The notes beneath the pieces are model-generated. The model saw only the letters and a list, made by a program, of their open reading frames with translations, made no database searches and had not been told where the DNA came from. Positions 16,393 to 25,490 of a stretch of DNA of 50,518 bases are shown piece by piece (the first letter of the stretch is position 1; every line of letters begins with the position of its first letter). Origin of the DNA: Methylophaga sp. Lineage in GTDB: Bacteria; Pseudomonadota; Gammaproteobacteria; Nitrosococcales; Methylophagaceae. The DNA is taken from NCBI GenBank assembly GCA_002733105.1, contig NVUI01000005.1, forward strand, positions 88,825-139,342, given 5' to 3'. Made by a program: the position numbers and the translations under genes.

Positions 16393-16437
16393 GATATATT
16401 TCACCAAAATGAAACTTTTATGATACTTTTGTTACGG
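16393..16437 (-). promoter_or_regulatory. Candidate PhoB-dependent promoter of the porin gene
   Basis: On the minus strand three heptamers, CCGTAAC, GTATCAT and GTTTCAT, follow each other at exact 11-base period with A/T-rich spacers (AAAA, AAAA). This is the layout of tandem PhoB half-sites (consensus CTGTCAT). Ten bases after the last one is TATATC (16393-16398), a weak -10 candidate; TATCAT two bases further is an alternative. The match to consensus is looser than at pstS or phoB. Confidence 0.5.
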
Positions 16438-16479
16438 TGAGTTAGCGCCCTATTTTTGGGGCTGTGTGTCACAAATCTA

Positions 16480-16562
16480 CTTCTTTTTTGAAGACTTCAA
16501 ATAATGATAAGAAGTATTTTTTATCAAAAAAATTGTGGTTCATTGCCCAACCTTCTGGGCAA
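16480..16562 (-). other. Nested inverted repeats after phoU, possible terminator region
   Basis: Just downstream of phoU (minus strand), TTGCCCA and TGGGCAA form a 7-bp stem at 16543-16562, but the T-run (16526-16532) follows only after ten bases. Next comes an inverted repeat ACTTCTT/AAGAAGT (16480-16486 and 16509-16515). Its interior holds a near-perfect palindrome, TTTGAAG-A-CTTCAAA (16487-16501). One of these probably ends the pst-phoU transcript. The palindrome could instead be an operator for the porin promoter nearby. Confidence 0.4.
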
Positions 16563-16579
16563 ACTAATTGACTCAGAGT

Positions 16580-17302
16580 TTAGTCATCACCATCACGTTG
16601 TAAAACTTTTTCTATATGTTCAATACTTAAATGACGTACATCTTTACCTTCAACCAAGTAGATAACATATTCACATAAGTTTCGAGCGTGATCGCCAATA
16701 CGCTCTAAAGCACGTGCTGACCACATCAAATCCAAAACTCGTGAGATAGTACGAGGATCTTCCATCATATAAGTGATCATGGTGCGAGTGAAACTCTCAT
16801 ACTCTTCATCTACTTCTTGATCTTCGCGTGCCACAGCAAGTGCAGCCTCAACATCCAACCGAGCAAAGGCATCTAAGGCATCACGCAACATGCCGCGTAC
16901 ATGATTACCAATAGTTGATAACTCACGATAACTTTTCTTTGGATGATCTCTATCAGCCAAATTTAACGCTTTTCTTGCAATACTATTAGCCTCGTCACCT
17001 ATACGTTCAAGATCAGTAATTGTTTTCAAAATAACACTGACTAATCTTAAATCACCCGCTGTTGGCTGACGTAGTGCAATAATTTGAATGCATTCTTCAT
17101 CAATACTCATTTCAATTTCATTAATATGGTGATCTTCTGCTATCACCTGACGAGCCAACTCAAGATCTGCTTTTTTCAGCGCTTTTAATGCGCTGGCGAC
17201 TTGCTGCTCAACCAATCCTCCCATGGCTAAAACACGTGAACGAATATCTTGTAACTCAGTCTCAAATTGCTGAGAAATATGCTGTGACTTATTTGTGACC
17301 AT
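16580..17302 (-). CDS. phoU: Phosphate signalling/transport accessory protein PhoU
   Basis: This 240-residue all-helical protein is made of two PhoU three-helix repeats. The signature metal-binding segments are visible: ITDLERIGDEANSIARKALNLA in the first repeat and SARALERIGDHARNLCEYVIYL in the second. PhoU links the Pst transporter to PhoR and represses the Pho response when phosphate is plentiful. The ATG follows AGGAGAGC, a strong Shine-Dalgarno. It lies 23 bases after pstB and is the last gene of the pst operon; no Pho box stands directly before it. Confidence 0.95.
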   Translation of the reverse strand: MVTNKSQHISQQFETELQDIRSRVLAMGGLVEQQVASALKALKKADLELARQVIAEDHHINEIEMSIDEECIQIIALRQPTAGDLRLVSVILKTITDLERIGDEANSIARKALNLADRDHPKKSYRELSTIGNHVRGMLRDALDAFARLDVEAALAVAREDQEVDEEYESFTRTMITYMMEDPRTISRVLDLMWSARALERIGDHARNLCEYVIYLVEGKDVRHLSIEHIEKVLQRDGDD

Positions 17303-17325
17303 TTTGCTCTCCTAGACCTTAGATA

Positions 17326-18177
17326 TTAACCATATCGGCCGGTAATATAATCTTCTGTTTGTTTTTGGCTTGGGTTAGTAAATAACGCATCAGTCGCCCC
17401 AAACTCTATCAGCTCGCCCATATACATAAAGGCCGTATAATCAGATACCCGTGCAGCTTGTTGCATATTATGTGTCACGATAACAATGGTATATTTCTCT
17501 TTCAGTTCATGGATCAATTCTTCAATTTTTAATGTTGAAAGAGGATCAAGCGCTGATGCTGGCTCATCTAACAATAATACTTCTGGTTCAATCGCTATGG
17601 CACGTGCGATGACCAATCTTTGTTGTTGTCCACCAGACAAGCCCATTGCTGATTCATTTAAACGATCTTTCACCTCATCCCATAAGGCCGCACCTTTAAG
17701 TGATTTTTCAACCACCTTATCTAAGGTTGCTCTATCATTAACACCTTGTAGCCTCAACCCATAGGCCACATTTTCATACATTGATTTAGGAAACGGATTA
17801 GGCTTTTGAAATACCATACCTACTTGACGACGCAAATCAGCAACATTGACTGAAAGCCCATTTAAATCCTTCCCTTCAAGCAACATCTGACCATTAATGC
17901 TTACACTATCAATCAAATCATTCATTCGATTGAAGCAACGTAATAAAGTTGACTTACCACAACCACTTGGACCAATAAATGCTGTTACTCGATTTTTGGC
18001 AATTTTCATATTGATATTGTGCAAAGCCTGCTTATCACCATAAAACAAGTTAAAATCCTTCACCTCAAGACAGGTTGTTTCATCGGCCATATTACGCTTT
18101 GCTTCTCCTCGCTCCATAGCCTGAATATCAATACCTCTTGCTATGTTTTTTGCTTCTTGTTTCGCTGTTACTTCCAT
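17326..18177 (-). CDS. pstB: Phosphate ABC transporter ATP-binding protein PstB
   Basis: This ABC ATPase has Walker [10 protein letters not shown], the Q-loop region [11 protein letters not shown], signature LSGGQQQR, Walker [14 protein letters not shown] and the switch His in VTHNM, with the PstB-specific ending EDYITGRYG. The frame is open back to 18207, but ATG 18177 is preferred because it lies one base after the pstA stop with GAGAG in position, giving 283 residues. It still has about 30 residues before the usual domain start ([11 protein letters not shown]), a modest extension. It energises high-affinity phosphate import by the PstA-PstC permease. Confidence 0.95.
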   Translation of the reverse strand: MEVTAKQEAKNIARGIDIQAMERGEAKRNMADETTCLEVKDFNLFYGDKQALHNINMKIAKNRVTAFIGPSGCGKSTLLRCFNRMNDLIDSVSINGQMLLEGKDLNGLSVNVADLRRQVGMVFQKPNPFPKSMYENVAYGLRLQGVNDRATLDKVVEKSLKGAALWDEVKDRLNESAMGLSGGQQQRLVIARAIAIEPEVLLLDEPASALDPLSTLKIEELIHELKEKYTIVIVTHNMQQAARVSDYTAFMYMGELIEFGATDALFTNPSQKQTEDYITGRYG

Positions 18178-18178
18178 C

Positions 18179-19849
18179 TTAACTCTCACTTGCTTTAAAG
18201 TTTTCACGCAGACGATTACGAATACTAATCGCTGCCATATTGAGTATGATAATAATCAATACTAATAAAAATGCTGTGGCATAAACTAAGGGCCTGGCGG
18301 CTTCCACATTTGGGCTTTGGAAGCCAACATCATAAATGTGAAAACCAAGATGCATAAATTGACGATCTAAATGTAAGTAGGGTGCGATGGTGTCAACAGC
18401 GAGTGCTGGAGCAAGCTTTACCACACCGACCATCATCAATGGTGCAACCTCACCCGCAGCGCGGGCGACCGCTAAAATTAATCCTGTCATCATCGCCGGT
18501 GCAGCCATGGGTAGCACTGTGCGCCATAAAGTTTCGGCTTTAGTGGCTCCCAAAGCCAAACTCCCTTCACGAATGGCTCGCGGAATACGCGATAAACCTT
18601 CTTCTGTTGCCACAATAACAACTGGAACAGTCAAAATCGCTAAGGTAAGAGAAGCCCACATTAAGCCTGGTGTACCAAAAGTGGGTGCGGGTAATGCGGC
18701 AGAAAAGAATATCTCATCAATATTGCCACCCAAGAAGTAAACAAAAAAGCCTAAACCGAACACACCATAAACAATAGATGGCACACCGGCCAAATTGTTG
18801 ACTGCAATACGAATCAATCGAATCAGCGGACCTTGCTTAGCATATTCTTTTAAATATACGGCGGCTACTACGCCAAAAGGGGTGACTAATACAGCCATGA
18901 TCATCACCATCATCACCGTACCAAAGATGGCAGGAAAGATGCCACCCTCAGTGTTCGCTTCACGAGGATCATCAGACACAAACTTCCAGACTTCGTGTCC
19001 ATACGTTGTCATTTTTTTCCACACGCTCATCGCGTTTGGCCGTGTTACTTCAACGACTTTTGCTAGTGGGATCTCAACTTCACGTCCATCAGATATTGTC
19101 ACTATCATTTGATCTCGGTTTAGCGCCGTATTTAAAGTGGCTAATTGCTTCTGTAAACCGGCATAAAGCATGTCCCACTGTCTACGTTCTTGCTCAATTT
19201 GTTGATGTTGTAACGATCCTGCTGCAACACCATCTATCTCAAGTCGTTTAGTCTCTAATCGAAGCGCCTCTAAACCATGGTTAATTTTGCCAATTTCTTT
19301 CCTTTCCAGCTTTTTGATTTCAGCCACTAGACGATTACTACGCTCTAAACGTATTTGTAACTCGGCCCAAGCTTCATCACCACTAGCCACAGTGTTACCT
19401 TGTTGTCTAACTTCTGTTAAATAACCAAAAAAATCACCCCATTCACGTCGCTCTACCGCCACTATTTTTTCTGGATAGTTAATTTCACCGACCCAAGGTC
19501 CATTTATCCACCGGAAATCCAAACCAAAATAATCACGATTACCTACTTTCATTAAGTGACGTTCAGCACTCGCTTGACCTTCAGGCAAATCTACACCGGT
19601 CATTTTCAATCGTAAGGCTGTGACTACTTCAGTATCAATCGCTTCACCAATGAGTATTATCGCTTCACCGCCTGGCTCCTGATAATTCAATTCCATAATA
19701 TCAGCTGGCCAGAAATGACTGAGGCCACGTACAGCAATCAATAGCAGTAATCCCACTACCATCACAATGCTGATGCTAACCGCACCGGCATTCAGCCAAA
19801 CCCATGGGCTGCCACTTTTGAACCATGTAGAAAGTGATTGTTTAGACAT
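18179..19849 (-). CDS. pstA: Phosphate ABC transporter permease PstA, long form
   Basis: At 556 residues it is nearly twice the length of the E. coli subunit. There is an N-terminal membrane helix (about 20-42), then a periplasmic insert of about 250 residues (DUF3333-like). The insert includes a charged coiled-coil stretch (about 170-245, EIKKLERKE through LQKQLATLN). The normal permease core with its EAA loop [25 protein letters not shown] follows from about 310. It forms the channel with PstC. The insert probably contacts PstC's own extra domain or PstS, which is an inference from both partners being enlarged. It lies 11 bases after pstC. Confidence 0.92.
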   Translation of the reverse strand: MSKQSLSTWFKSGSPWVWLNAGAVSISIVMVVGLLLLIAVRGLSHFWPADIMELNYQEPGGEAIILIGEAIDTEVVTALRLKMTGVDLPEGQASAERHLMKVGNRDYFGLDFRWINGPWVGEINYPEKIVAVERREWGDFFGYLTEVRQQGNTVASGDEAWAELQIRLERSNRLVAEIKKLERKEIGKINHGLEALRLETKRLEIDGVAAGSLQHQQIEQERRQWDMLYAGLQKQLATLNTALNRDQMIVTISDGREVEIPLAKVVEVTRPNAMSVWKKMTTYGHEVWKFVSDDPREANTEGGIFPAIFGTVMMVMIMAVLVTPFGVVAAVYLKEYAKQGPLIRLIRIAVNNLAGVPSIVYGVFGLGFFVYFLGGNIDEIFFSAALPAPTFGTPGLMWASLTLAILTVPVVIVATEEGLSRIPRAIREGSLALGATKAETLWRTVLPMAAPAMMTGLILAVARAAGEVAPLMMVGVVKLAPALAVDTIAPYLHLDRQFMHLGFHIYDVGFQSPNVEAARPLVYATAFLLVLIIIILNMAAISIRNRLRENFKASES

Positions 19850-19860
19850 AATTTTCTCGT

Positions 19861-22134
19861 TTACAAGCTGCTATATTTATTACGTAGACGCTGACGAACA
19901 ATTTCAGCGATGGTATTAAAAATGAATGTTGCCCCGAATAACACTAGGGCGGCAAGGAATAAGACTCTATAGTGCGTGCTGGCCACTTCAGCCTCTGGCA
20001 TTTCAACAGCAATATTGGCTGATAAAGCTCGGAAGCCTTCAAATATGTTGAAATCCATAATGGGTGTATTACCCGTTGCCATCAACACAATCATTGTTTC
20101 ACCTACAGCACGACCTAAGCCAATCATCACTGCAGAAAATATGCCGGGACTTGCTGTCAGTAAAACGACACGAGTCAACGTTTGCCAAGGTGTTGCTCCC
20201 AATGCTAGTGACCCTACGGTCAGATGTTTAGGTACACCAAAAATAGCATCTTCCGTAATGGAGAAAATAGTGGGGATAACAGCAAAACCCATGACTAATC
20301 CCACCACCAATGAATTACGTTGATCAAAATTGATGCCGATCTCATTTAACCATTTCGGCATATTGCCATCGAACAACCATAACTCAAGTGTTGGACTAGC
20401 TAACATTGATAGCGCACCAACAGCAATAACGACGGGCACAAGAATAGCGGCTTCCCAACCATCGGGAATACGCTCACGGAATGCCTTAGGCAGTTTAGTC
20501 CAAATCCAAGCAGTGATAATGGTCATGATGGGCAACATAATCAGTATAGAAAATACACCCGGCAAGTTACCTTCCACCAGAGGCGCTAACCATAAACCGG
20601 CCAAGAAACCTAAAATAACGGTCGGTAATGCTTCCATAATTTCAATGGTAGGCTTCACAATTGTCCGCATCCGTGGCGACATAAAATAGGCCGCATAAAT
20701 AGCCCCCATTATGGCGAGTGGAATGGCCACCATCATGGCGTAAAGTGCTGCTTTAATTGTGCCAAAGGTTAATGGGCTTAAACTAAATTTAGGTTCAAAG
20801 TCATTGCTAGCTGATGATGACTGCCAAATATATGCTGGCTGATCACGACTTTCATACCACACCTCCTCCCATAAGGAATGCCAAGAGACCTCTGGATGCT
20901 CATTATCGATCATGGTTAATTTGGCTTGCCCATCAGCAGTTAAACTAAGCAATCCATTCGCGCGTGGTGAAATGGCAATCACTGTCTTCCCACTTGTGGT
21001 CAAAGGCTCAACTAGCATGGTACGGTGAGCTGTGGTGTGATAGACACCTAACTGCCCTGTGTTATCTAAAGCTAAAAATCCTTTGCGTGCATATTCTGTT
21101 GCAATTGCAACAATGGGGGCTGTTTGATCACTAAAGCTACGCACATTATGTAAAGTATAGTTATTATCTTCATCTCGGACGGGGAACCACTGATCAATTT
21201 GGCCATCACTACGCCCAACTAAGATTGAAATACCCCCAGTCAAAAATTCAATGGCTGTAATGTCAACATCAGCTGGTACCGCTTTGATCTTTTGTATCAA
21301 TCGAGGTGCTTCAGTATCGGTAATATCGTAATAGGCGATAAAACCATCTGCATCAACCAGATAAAGCTCTCGTTGATCGATATCCACCTTTAGATATGTT
21401 GCCGTCAAATTGTCTGCTAATATAATTTCTGCTGTTTTTTGCTCTACTGTGAAAAGGTCCTCATCCATAAAGTCTTGTTCACGCACCAAGCTATTTATGA
21501 CTAGACGATTATCAGCGGTTAATCCTGCCACCGTCGTTTGTTCTTCGTTGCTTTGTACGCTTAGTAACTGCAGTCTTTTACCTTGAGGATCAACGACCAC
21601 TAATTCTTCACCTGCTGGGAATTCAATTAATGGCGTGATTTTACGTTTATCATTGGGATAACTGATTTTGTACTCTTGCTTAAAGACTAATGCTCGGCCA
21701 TCTGTAAAACCATAAGCAAAAACACCTGTTGCTGAAGCACCTTTACTGAAACTTGAAATCTGGCTATCACTTGGTAATGGTAATATTGGCTCTAACATCA
21801 ATTGACCATCATTAGCATTAAAGAAGCGGGCTTGCCCCTGCATCGTCAACATTAACGCAACATCGTTATATTCATTTAAGGTGATATGCGTTGCATTATT
21901 ACTATCGATATTGTATTCAGAGTGTGTCTCTATTTCAGCACCATAAAATAGTGGCACCACCACATAAAGTAGGTAGAAAAAGATCAGTACGATGGCAAAA
22001 ATAACCATCATTCCACCTGCTGCCACGCCATATCTAGCTAGGCGGTCTTTAAATTCTCTCCATGACCGACGACGAAGAGCAACCGGAGAGCCCGGAGCAG
22101 GTAACACACTTGCTTGTGAGGATTGTTCAACCAT
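19861..22134 (-). CDS. pstC: Phosphate ABC transporter permease PstC, long form with periplasmic propeller-like domain
   Basis: At 757 residues it is more than double the classical subunit. A membrane helix at about 38-62 leads into a periplasmic region of nearly 390 residues with WD/propeller-like repeats (for example YNDVALMLTMQGQARFFNANDGQLM, ISILVGRSDGQIDQWFPV, KGFLALDNTGQLGVYHTT, ANGLLSLTADGQAKLTMID). The six-helix permease domain with EAA loop [25 protein letters not shown] starts at about 465. The core is unmistakably PstC. The long form is known from marine gammaproteobacteria, but the purpose of the domain is not established to my knowledge. A terminator-like hairpin separates it from pstS. 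Confidence 0.92.
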   Translation of the reverse strand: MVEQSSQASVLPAPGSPVALRRRSWREFKDRLARYGVAAGGMMVIFAIVLIFFYLLYVVVPLFYGAEIETHSEYNIDSNNATHITLNEYNDVALMLTMQGQARFFNANDGQLMLEPILPLPSDSQISSFSKGASATGVFAYGFTDGRALVFKQEYKISYPNDKRKITPLIEFPAGEELVVVDPQGKRLQLLSVQSNEEQTTVAGLTADNRLVINSLVREQDFMDEDLFTVEQKTAEIILADNLTATYLKVDIDQRELYLVDADGFIAYYDITDTEAPRLIQKIKAVPADVDITAIEFLTGGISILVGRSDGQIDQWFPVRDEDNNYTLHNVRSFSDQTAPIVAIATEYARKGFLALDNTGQLGVYHTTAHRTMLVEPLTTSGKTVIAISPRANGLLSLTADGQAKLTMIDNEHPEVSWHSLWEEVWYESRDQPAYIWQSSSASNDFEPKFSLSPLTFGTIKAALYAMMVAIPLAIMGAIYAAYFMSPRMRTIVKPTIEIMEALPTVILGFLAGLWLAPLVEGNLPGVFSILIMLPIMTIITAWIWTKLPKAFRERIPDGWEAAILVPVVIAVGALSMLASPTLELWLFDGNMPKWLNEIGINFDQRNSLVVGLVMGFAVIPTIFSITEDAIFGVPKHLTVGSLALGATPWQTLTRVVLLTASPGIFSAVMIGLGRAVGETMIVLMATGNTPIMDFNIFEGFRALSANIAVEMPEAEVASTHYRVLFLAALVLFGATFIFNTIAEIVRQRLRNKYSSL

Positions 22135-22263
22135 AAAATTTAGATACCACTATCAAATTGAGACACCGTCTCATTCAAGGTTAAAGTTAAAAACATCAAC
22201 CGACCTAATAACATAATCAGAAAATTACTCTCATAAATAATCTTTTGATTATGAAGGCTTACA

Positions 22264-22293
22264 ATAAAACGCCCCGCACACTGTGCAGGGCGT
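22264..22293 (-). terminator. Terminator/attenuator between pstS and pstC
   Basis: On the minus strand ACGCCCTGCA pairs with TGCGGGGCGT (one G:T pair) around a short loop and is followed by TTTTATT. It begins about 20 bases after the pstS stop. Partial termination here would give more PstS than PstC-PstA-PstB, as is common for ABC binding proteins. Confidence 0.85.
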
Positions 22294-22313
22294 TCCAATT
22301 TAATACTTAAGTC

Positions 22314-23267
22314 TTATTTAAGCTTCGCAAGCTCTTTTTCTGTTACTGAAGAAGGTAACGGAATATAACCATCTTTAATCACTACCTGCTGGCCCACTTT
22401 TGACAAAATCATCGTAATAAATTCACGATCAATTGGTGCTAAAGGTTTGTTGGGGGCTTTGTTAATATAAACATATAGGTAACGAGATAATGGGTAAGAT
22501 CCATTTGCTGCATTTTGTTTAGATGCTTCGATAAATGGCTGACCTGGTTTTTTAGTTAATGGAATAGCTTTAACACCAGATGTTCTATAACCAATACCTG
22601 AATAGCCAATACCATTTAATGATTTAGTCACACCTTGAACAACAGATGCTGAACCTGGCTGTTCATTAACGGTGTCTTTGTAATCACCTTTACATAATGC
22701 TTTTTTCTTAAAGTAACCATAAGTACCTGACACTGAGTTACGACCATAAATCTGGATATTTCCTAAGTCAGTCCCTAGTTGTTTCCAGCTAGTAATATCT
22801 TCAGCATAACCACATTTACGTGTTGCAGAAAAAATGGCATCAACTTGTGGAATAGACAAACCTTCAATTGGATTGTCCTTGTGCGTATAAACGGCTAAAG
22901 CATCAATCGCTACGCGAATTGGCGTTGCTTTGTAGCCATATTTAGCTTCAAATGCTGCATTTTCTTTGTCTTTCATTTTACGGCTCATAGGGCCAAAATT
23001 TGAAGTACCTTCAGTCAATGCCGGTGGCGCAGTTGAAGATCCAGCAGCTTGGATTTGAATGTTTACATTTGGATATTCACGTTTGAACTCTTCAGCCCAA
23101 AGTGTCATTAAGTTAGCTAAGGTATCTGAACCTACGCTAGATAGATTGCCTGAAATACCACTGACTTTTTGATAATCAGGTAACGCTGGCACTTCTGCAG
23201 AAAATGTTGTGGCAGAAAATACTAATGCTGCCACAGCACCTAAGACTTCAAGTTTTTTCTTGAACAT
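22314..23267 (-). CDS. pstS: Phosphate-binding periplasmic protein PstS
   Basis: This protein of about 317 residues has a signal peptide cleaved after FSA (before EVPALPDYQ). It has the PBP fold with phosphate-binding segments [37 protein letters not shown] and [12 protein letters not shown]. The start is taken as ATG 23267; the open frame's earlier TTG (23276) directly abuts the AGGAG and is too close to be used. It captures phosphate from the periplasm for PstC-PstA. A four-unit Pho box lies upstream, and a terminator follows the gene. It belongs to the PstS branch found in Pseudomonas and marine gammaproteobacteria. Confidence 0.95.
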   Translation of the reverse strand: MFKKKLEVLGAVAALVFSATTFSAEVPALPDYQKVSGISGNLSSVGSDTLANLMTLWAEEFKREYPNVNIQIQAAGSSTAPPALTEGTSNFGPMSRKMKDKENAAFEAKYGYKATPIRVAIDALAVYTHKDNPIEGLSIPQVDAIFSATRKCGYAEDITSWKQLGTDLGNIQIYGRNSVSGTYGYFKKKALCKGDYKDTVNEQPGSASVVQGVTKSLNGIGYSGIGYRTSGVKAIPLTKKPGQPFIEASKQNAANGSYPLSRYLYVYINKAPNKPLAPIDREFITMILSKVGQQVVIKDGYIPLPSSVTEKELAKLK

Positions 23268-23327
23268 CGTGTTCAACTCCTAAGTTAATAATGTAACGGA
23301 TAAATGACAAGAAACAGTATCGCGTTA

Positions 23328-23371
23328 ACTTATTACAAGGATATGAACAAATTATTACAGTTGTATGACAG
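23328..23371 (-). promoter_or_regulatory. PhoB binding array upstream of pstS (four tandem half-sites)
   Basis: On the minus strand the heptamers CTGTCAT, CTGTAAT, TGTTCAT and TTGTAAT occur at exact 11-base period. The first two match the Pho-box consensus at 7/7 and 6/7. TATCCT lies 10 bases after the second heptamer, and GATACT lies 10 bases after the fourth, so either pair or both could drive transcription. This predicts strong induction of pstS under phosphate limitation. Confidence 0.85.
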
Positions 23372-23418
23372 CGCTTAAATAACTAAAAATTCTCTTTGCC
23401 GCCCAGAGATTATGAGTA

Positions 23419-24714
23419 TTATTTTAACGCTTTTGATTTTTTAATCACTTTGGCTACTGGAAAAAAACAATGGAACTGAGAGCCTACACCAATCTCGCTA
23501 CTAATATTCAGCTTGGCATCATGTCGTTTTAAAATATGCTTTACAATCGCTAAGCCAAGACCTGTGCCACCGCTCTCTTGTGATCGTCCACTATCAACAC
23601 GATAAAACCGTTCCGTTAACCGTTCTAGGTGGTGCTCAGCAATGCCCATCCCATTATCGCGTACTTCAATATATGCGCCATTGTTAGCAACCGTCCAGCG
23701 AAGTACAATGATTGACTGTTCAGACGTATATTTAACGGCATTAAACACTAAGTTGGATATGGCACTACGTAACTCTCCCGGATCAGCCAGTAACCAATCA
23801 TCACTGTCTAACTCCAGTTTAATTTGATGTTGTTTATATTCTTTTATTTGCTTCGCATCTTCAGCAATCGTGGCTAGTAACACACTAATATCAACAGGCT
23901 CGTGCTGTAATTTTTTTTCGCCCGTCTCTAATTGTGACAACACTAATAAATCGCTCAACATTAAATTCATCCGCTGTGTTTGTTGGCGCATCACGGGCAA
24001 TGCTGATCGCCACATGTCCGCCGGACTATCTTGGTCAAATAATTCTAAATAGCCATATAATACCGTGAGTGGTGTTCTTAATTCATGCGATACATTCGCC
24101 ACAAAATCGCGTCTCATTTTTTGTAACTTAACGGTTTGACTCATATCTCGGGCAATTAATAACCGACCATTCCCCATATAACTCACAATTTTCATTTCTA
24201 AATACGAATCAGAATTCACCGGAGAAATAACAATTTTGGCTTTCTTTTTGGTAATAGGGGCAGTCAGTAATTTTTGGAAAACAGGATCACGGATCAAATT
24301 ATGCACACGAACATGACTATCACGGGGCCAAGAAATGCCCAATAACTCTTTGGCGGCAGTGTTAGCCCATGCCACCTGACCCTGACTCCCTAACACAACA
24401 ACTGCATCTGGTAATGCAGCTGTTGCAGCTTGAAATTGCTTTAAATAGTCCGCTAGTTTTTTCTTCCGTGACTTGTTTTGTAAGCGTACACTTTCAATTT
24501 GACGACAGATATCATCAATCATACCTTCTGCAGTAGGGGGCTGATTCTTTTTAGGGTTTTGTAGCCAAGACCATAATTGATTCCACGCTCGTTGCAACCA
24601 TAATGCATATAACAATGATGCTATAAACATAAACAAAATCATTTGATCAAAAAGTAGCCCAACAAATCCGGTCAAACTCACAACGGTTAATAACCGCCAA
24701 TAATCCCAACTCAT
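23419..24714 (-). CDS. phoR: Phosphate regulon sensor histidine kinase PhoR
   Basis: This 431-residue kinase has two N-terminal hydrophobic stretches (about 5-42), a PAS domain (about 85-190, ALPDAVVVLGSQGQVAWANTAAKELLG), a HisKA domain with phospho-accepting His in SHELRTPLTVLYGYLE, and an ATPase domain with N box LVFNAVKYT, G1 DNGMGIAE, F box ERFYR and G2 GGTGLGLAIVKHI. The lack of a large periplasmic sensor fits PhoR, which reads Pst-PhoU status instead of phosphate. It lies 11 bases after phoB and shares its transcript. Confidence 0.93.
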   Translation of the reverse strand: MSWDYWRLLTVVSLTGFVGLLFDQMILFMFIASLLYALWLQRAWNQLWSWLQNPKKNQPPTAEGMIDDICRQIESVRLQNKSRKKKLADYLKQFQAATAALPDAVVVLGSQGQVAWANTAAKELLGISWPRDSHVRVHNLIRDPVFQKLLTAPITKKKAKIVISPVNSDSYLEMKIVSYMGNGRLLIARDMSQTVKLQKMRRDFVANVSHELRTPLTVLYGYLELFDQDSPADMWRSALPVMRQQTQRMNLMLSDLLVLSQLETGEKKLQHEPVDISVLLATIAEDAKQIKEYKQHQIKLELDSDDWLLADPGELRSAISNLVFNAVKYTSEQSIIVLRWTVANNGAYIEVRDNGMGIAEHHLERLTERFYRVDSGRSQESGGTGLGLAIVKHILKRHDAKLNISSEIGVGSQFHCFFPVAKVIKKSKALK

Positions 24715-24725
24715 CTTAAAACTTC

Positions 24726-25418
24726 TTATTCTTCAGAAAAACGATAACCGACACCACGCACAGTTTGTATTAAACCATCATGCTTTGATGGCTCCAGAGC
24801 TTTGCGTAAACGGCGAATATGTACATCAACTGTACGTTCTTCAATATAAACCATATCGCCCCACACTTGATCAAGTAATTGCCCCCGGCTATAAGCACGC
24901 TCAGGATTTTTCATAAAGAAATTAAGCAGACGAAACTCTGTTGGCCCTAGCTCTATTCGCTGTCCGTCAACACTGGCTCGATGGCTCTTAAGATCTAACA
25001 TCAACCCCGAAAATTCAAGCTGGTTATCTTGCTCAGTTTCAGCAGGCGTACATCGGCGTATAAGTGATTTAATTCTGGCGATAAGTTCAGATGGCGTAAA
25101 AGGTTTATTGACATAGTCGTCAGCACCCACACTCAACCCTTTAACCATATCCTCACTTTCACCTTTAGCTGTCAACATAATAACGGGGATAGCGGCTAAA
25201 AACTCATTGGATCGCAGTCGGCGAATAAATTCAATACCGTCAATGCCAGGCAGCATCCAGTCTAATAAAATGAGCTCCGGCTGTGTGCTTTTTAACCAAG
25301 CTAAACCTTGTTCAGCGTCACCCACTGACTCACATTCAAACCCAGCGTGTCGAAGAGAAAAACACAACATATCTCTGATCGCTACATCGTCTTCTACTAC
25401 TAAAATGGTTGTTGCCAT
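24726..25418 (-). CDS. phoB: Phosphate regulon response regulator PhoB
   Basis: This 230-residue OmpR-family regulator has a receiver with acidic pocket EDD, phospho-acceptor Asp in LLDWMLPGIDG (residue 53 from this start), Thr in MLTAKGES and Lys in NKPFTPSELIARIKSLIRR. The winged helix-turn-helix ends DVHIRRLRKALEPSKHDGLIQTVRGVGYRF. The frame opens with GTG 25427, but ATG 25418 has AAGGGTG at ideal spacing and matches the normal PhoB length. It binds the Pho boxes described for pstS, porin, pit and its own promoter, which implies autoactivation. Confidence 0.95.
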   Translation of the reverse strand: MATTILVVEDDVAIRDMLCFSLRHAGFECESVGDAEQGLAWLKSTQPELILLDWMLPGIDGIEFIRRLRSNEFLAAIPVIMLTAKGESEDMVKGLSVGADDYVNKPFTPSELIARIKSLIRRCTPAETEQDNQLEFSGLMLDLKSHRASVDGQRIELGPTEFRLLNFFMKNPERAYSRGQLLDQVWGDMVYIEERTVDVHIRRLRKALEPSKHDGLIQTVRGVGYRFSEE

Positions 25419-25446
25419 GCTATTCACCCTTATTGGTAATCAACCT

Positions 25447-25480
25447 ATCATACTGGCTAATTATTACAGATTTATAACAA
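25447..25480 (-). promoter_or_regulatory. PhoB-dependent promoter of phoBR
   Basis: On the minus strand heptamers TTGTTAT and CTGTAAT stand 11 bases apart (25463-25480). They are followed after exactly 10 bases by TATGAT (25447-25452), a 5/6 match to the -10 consensus. This is the textbook architecture of a PhoB-activated promoter. It lies in the 72-base gap between recQ and the phoB start. Confidence 0.85.
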
Positions 25481-25490
25481 CGCCTTGTAA

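Noticed and set aside
22159-22173. TGAGAC-ACC-GTCTCA dyad just upstream of pstC
   Set aside because: Six-base stem with a three-base loop is too small to call an operator or terminator without further support.
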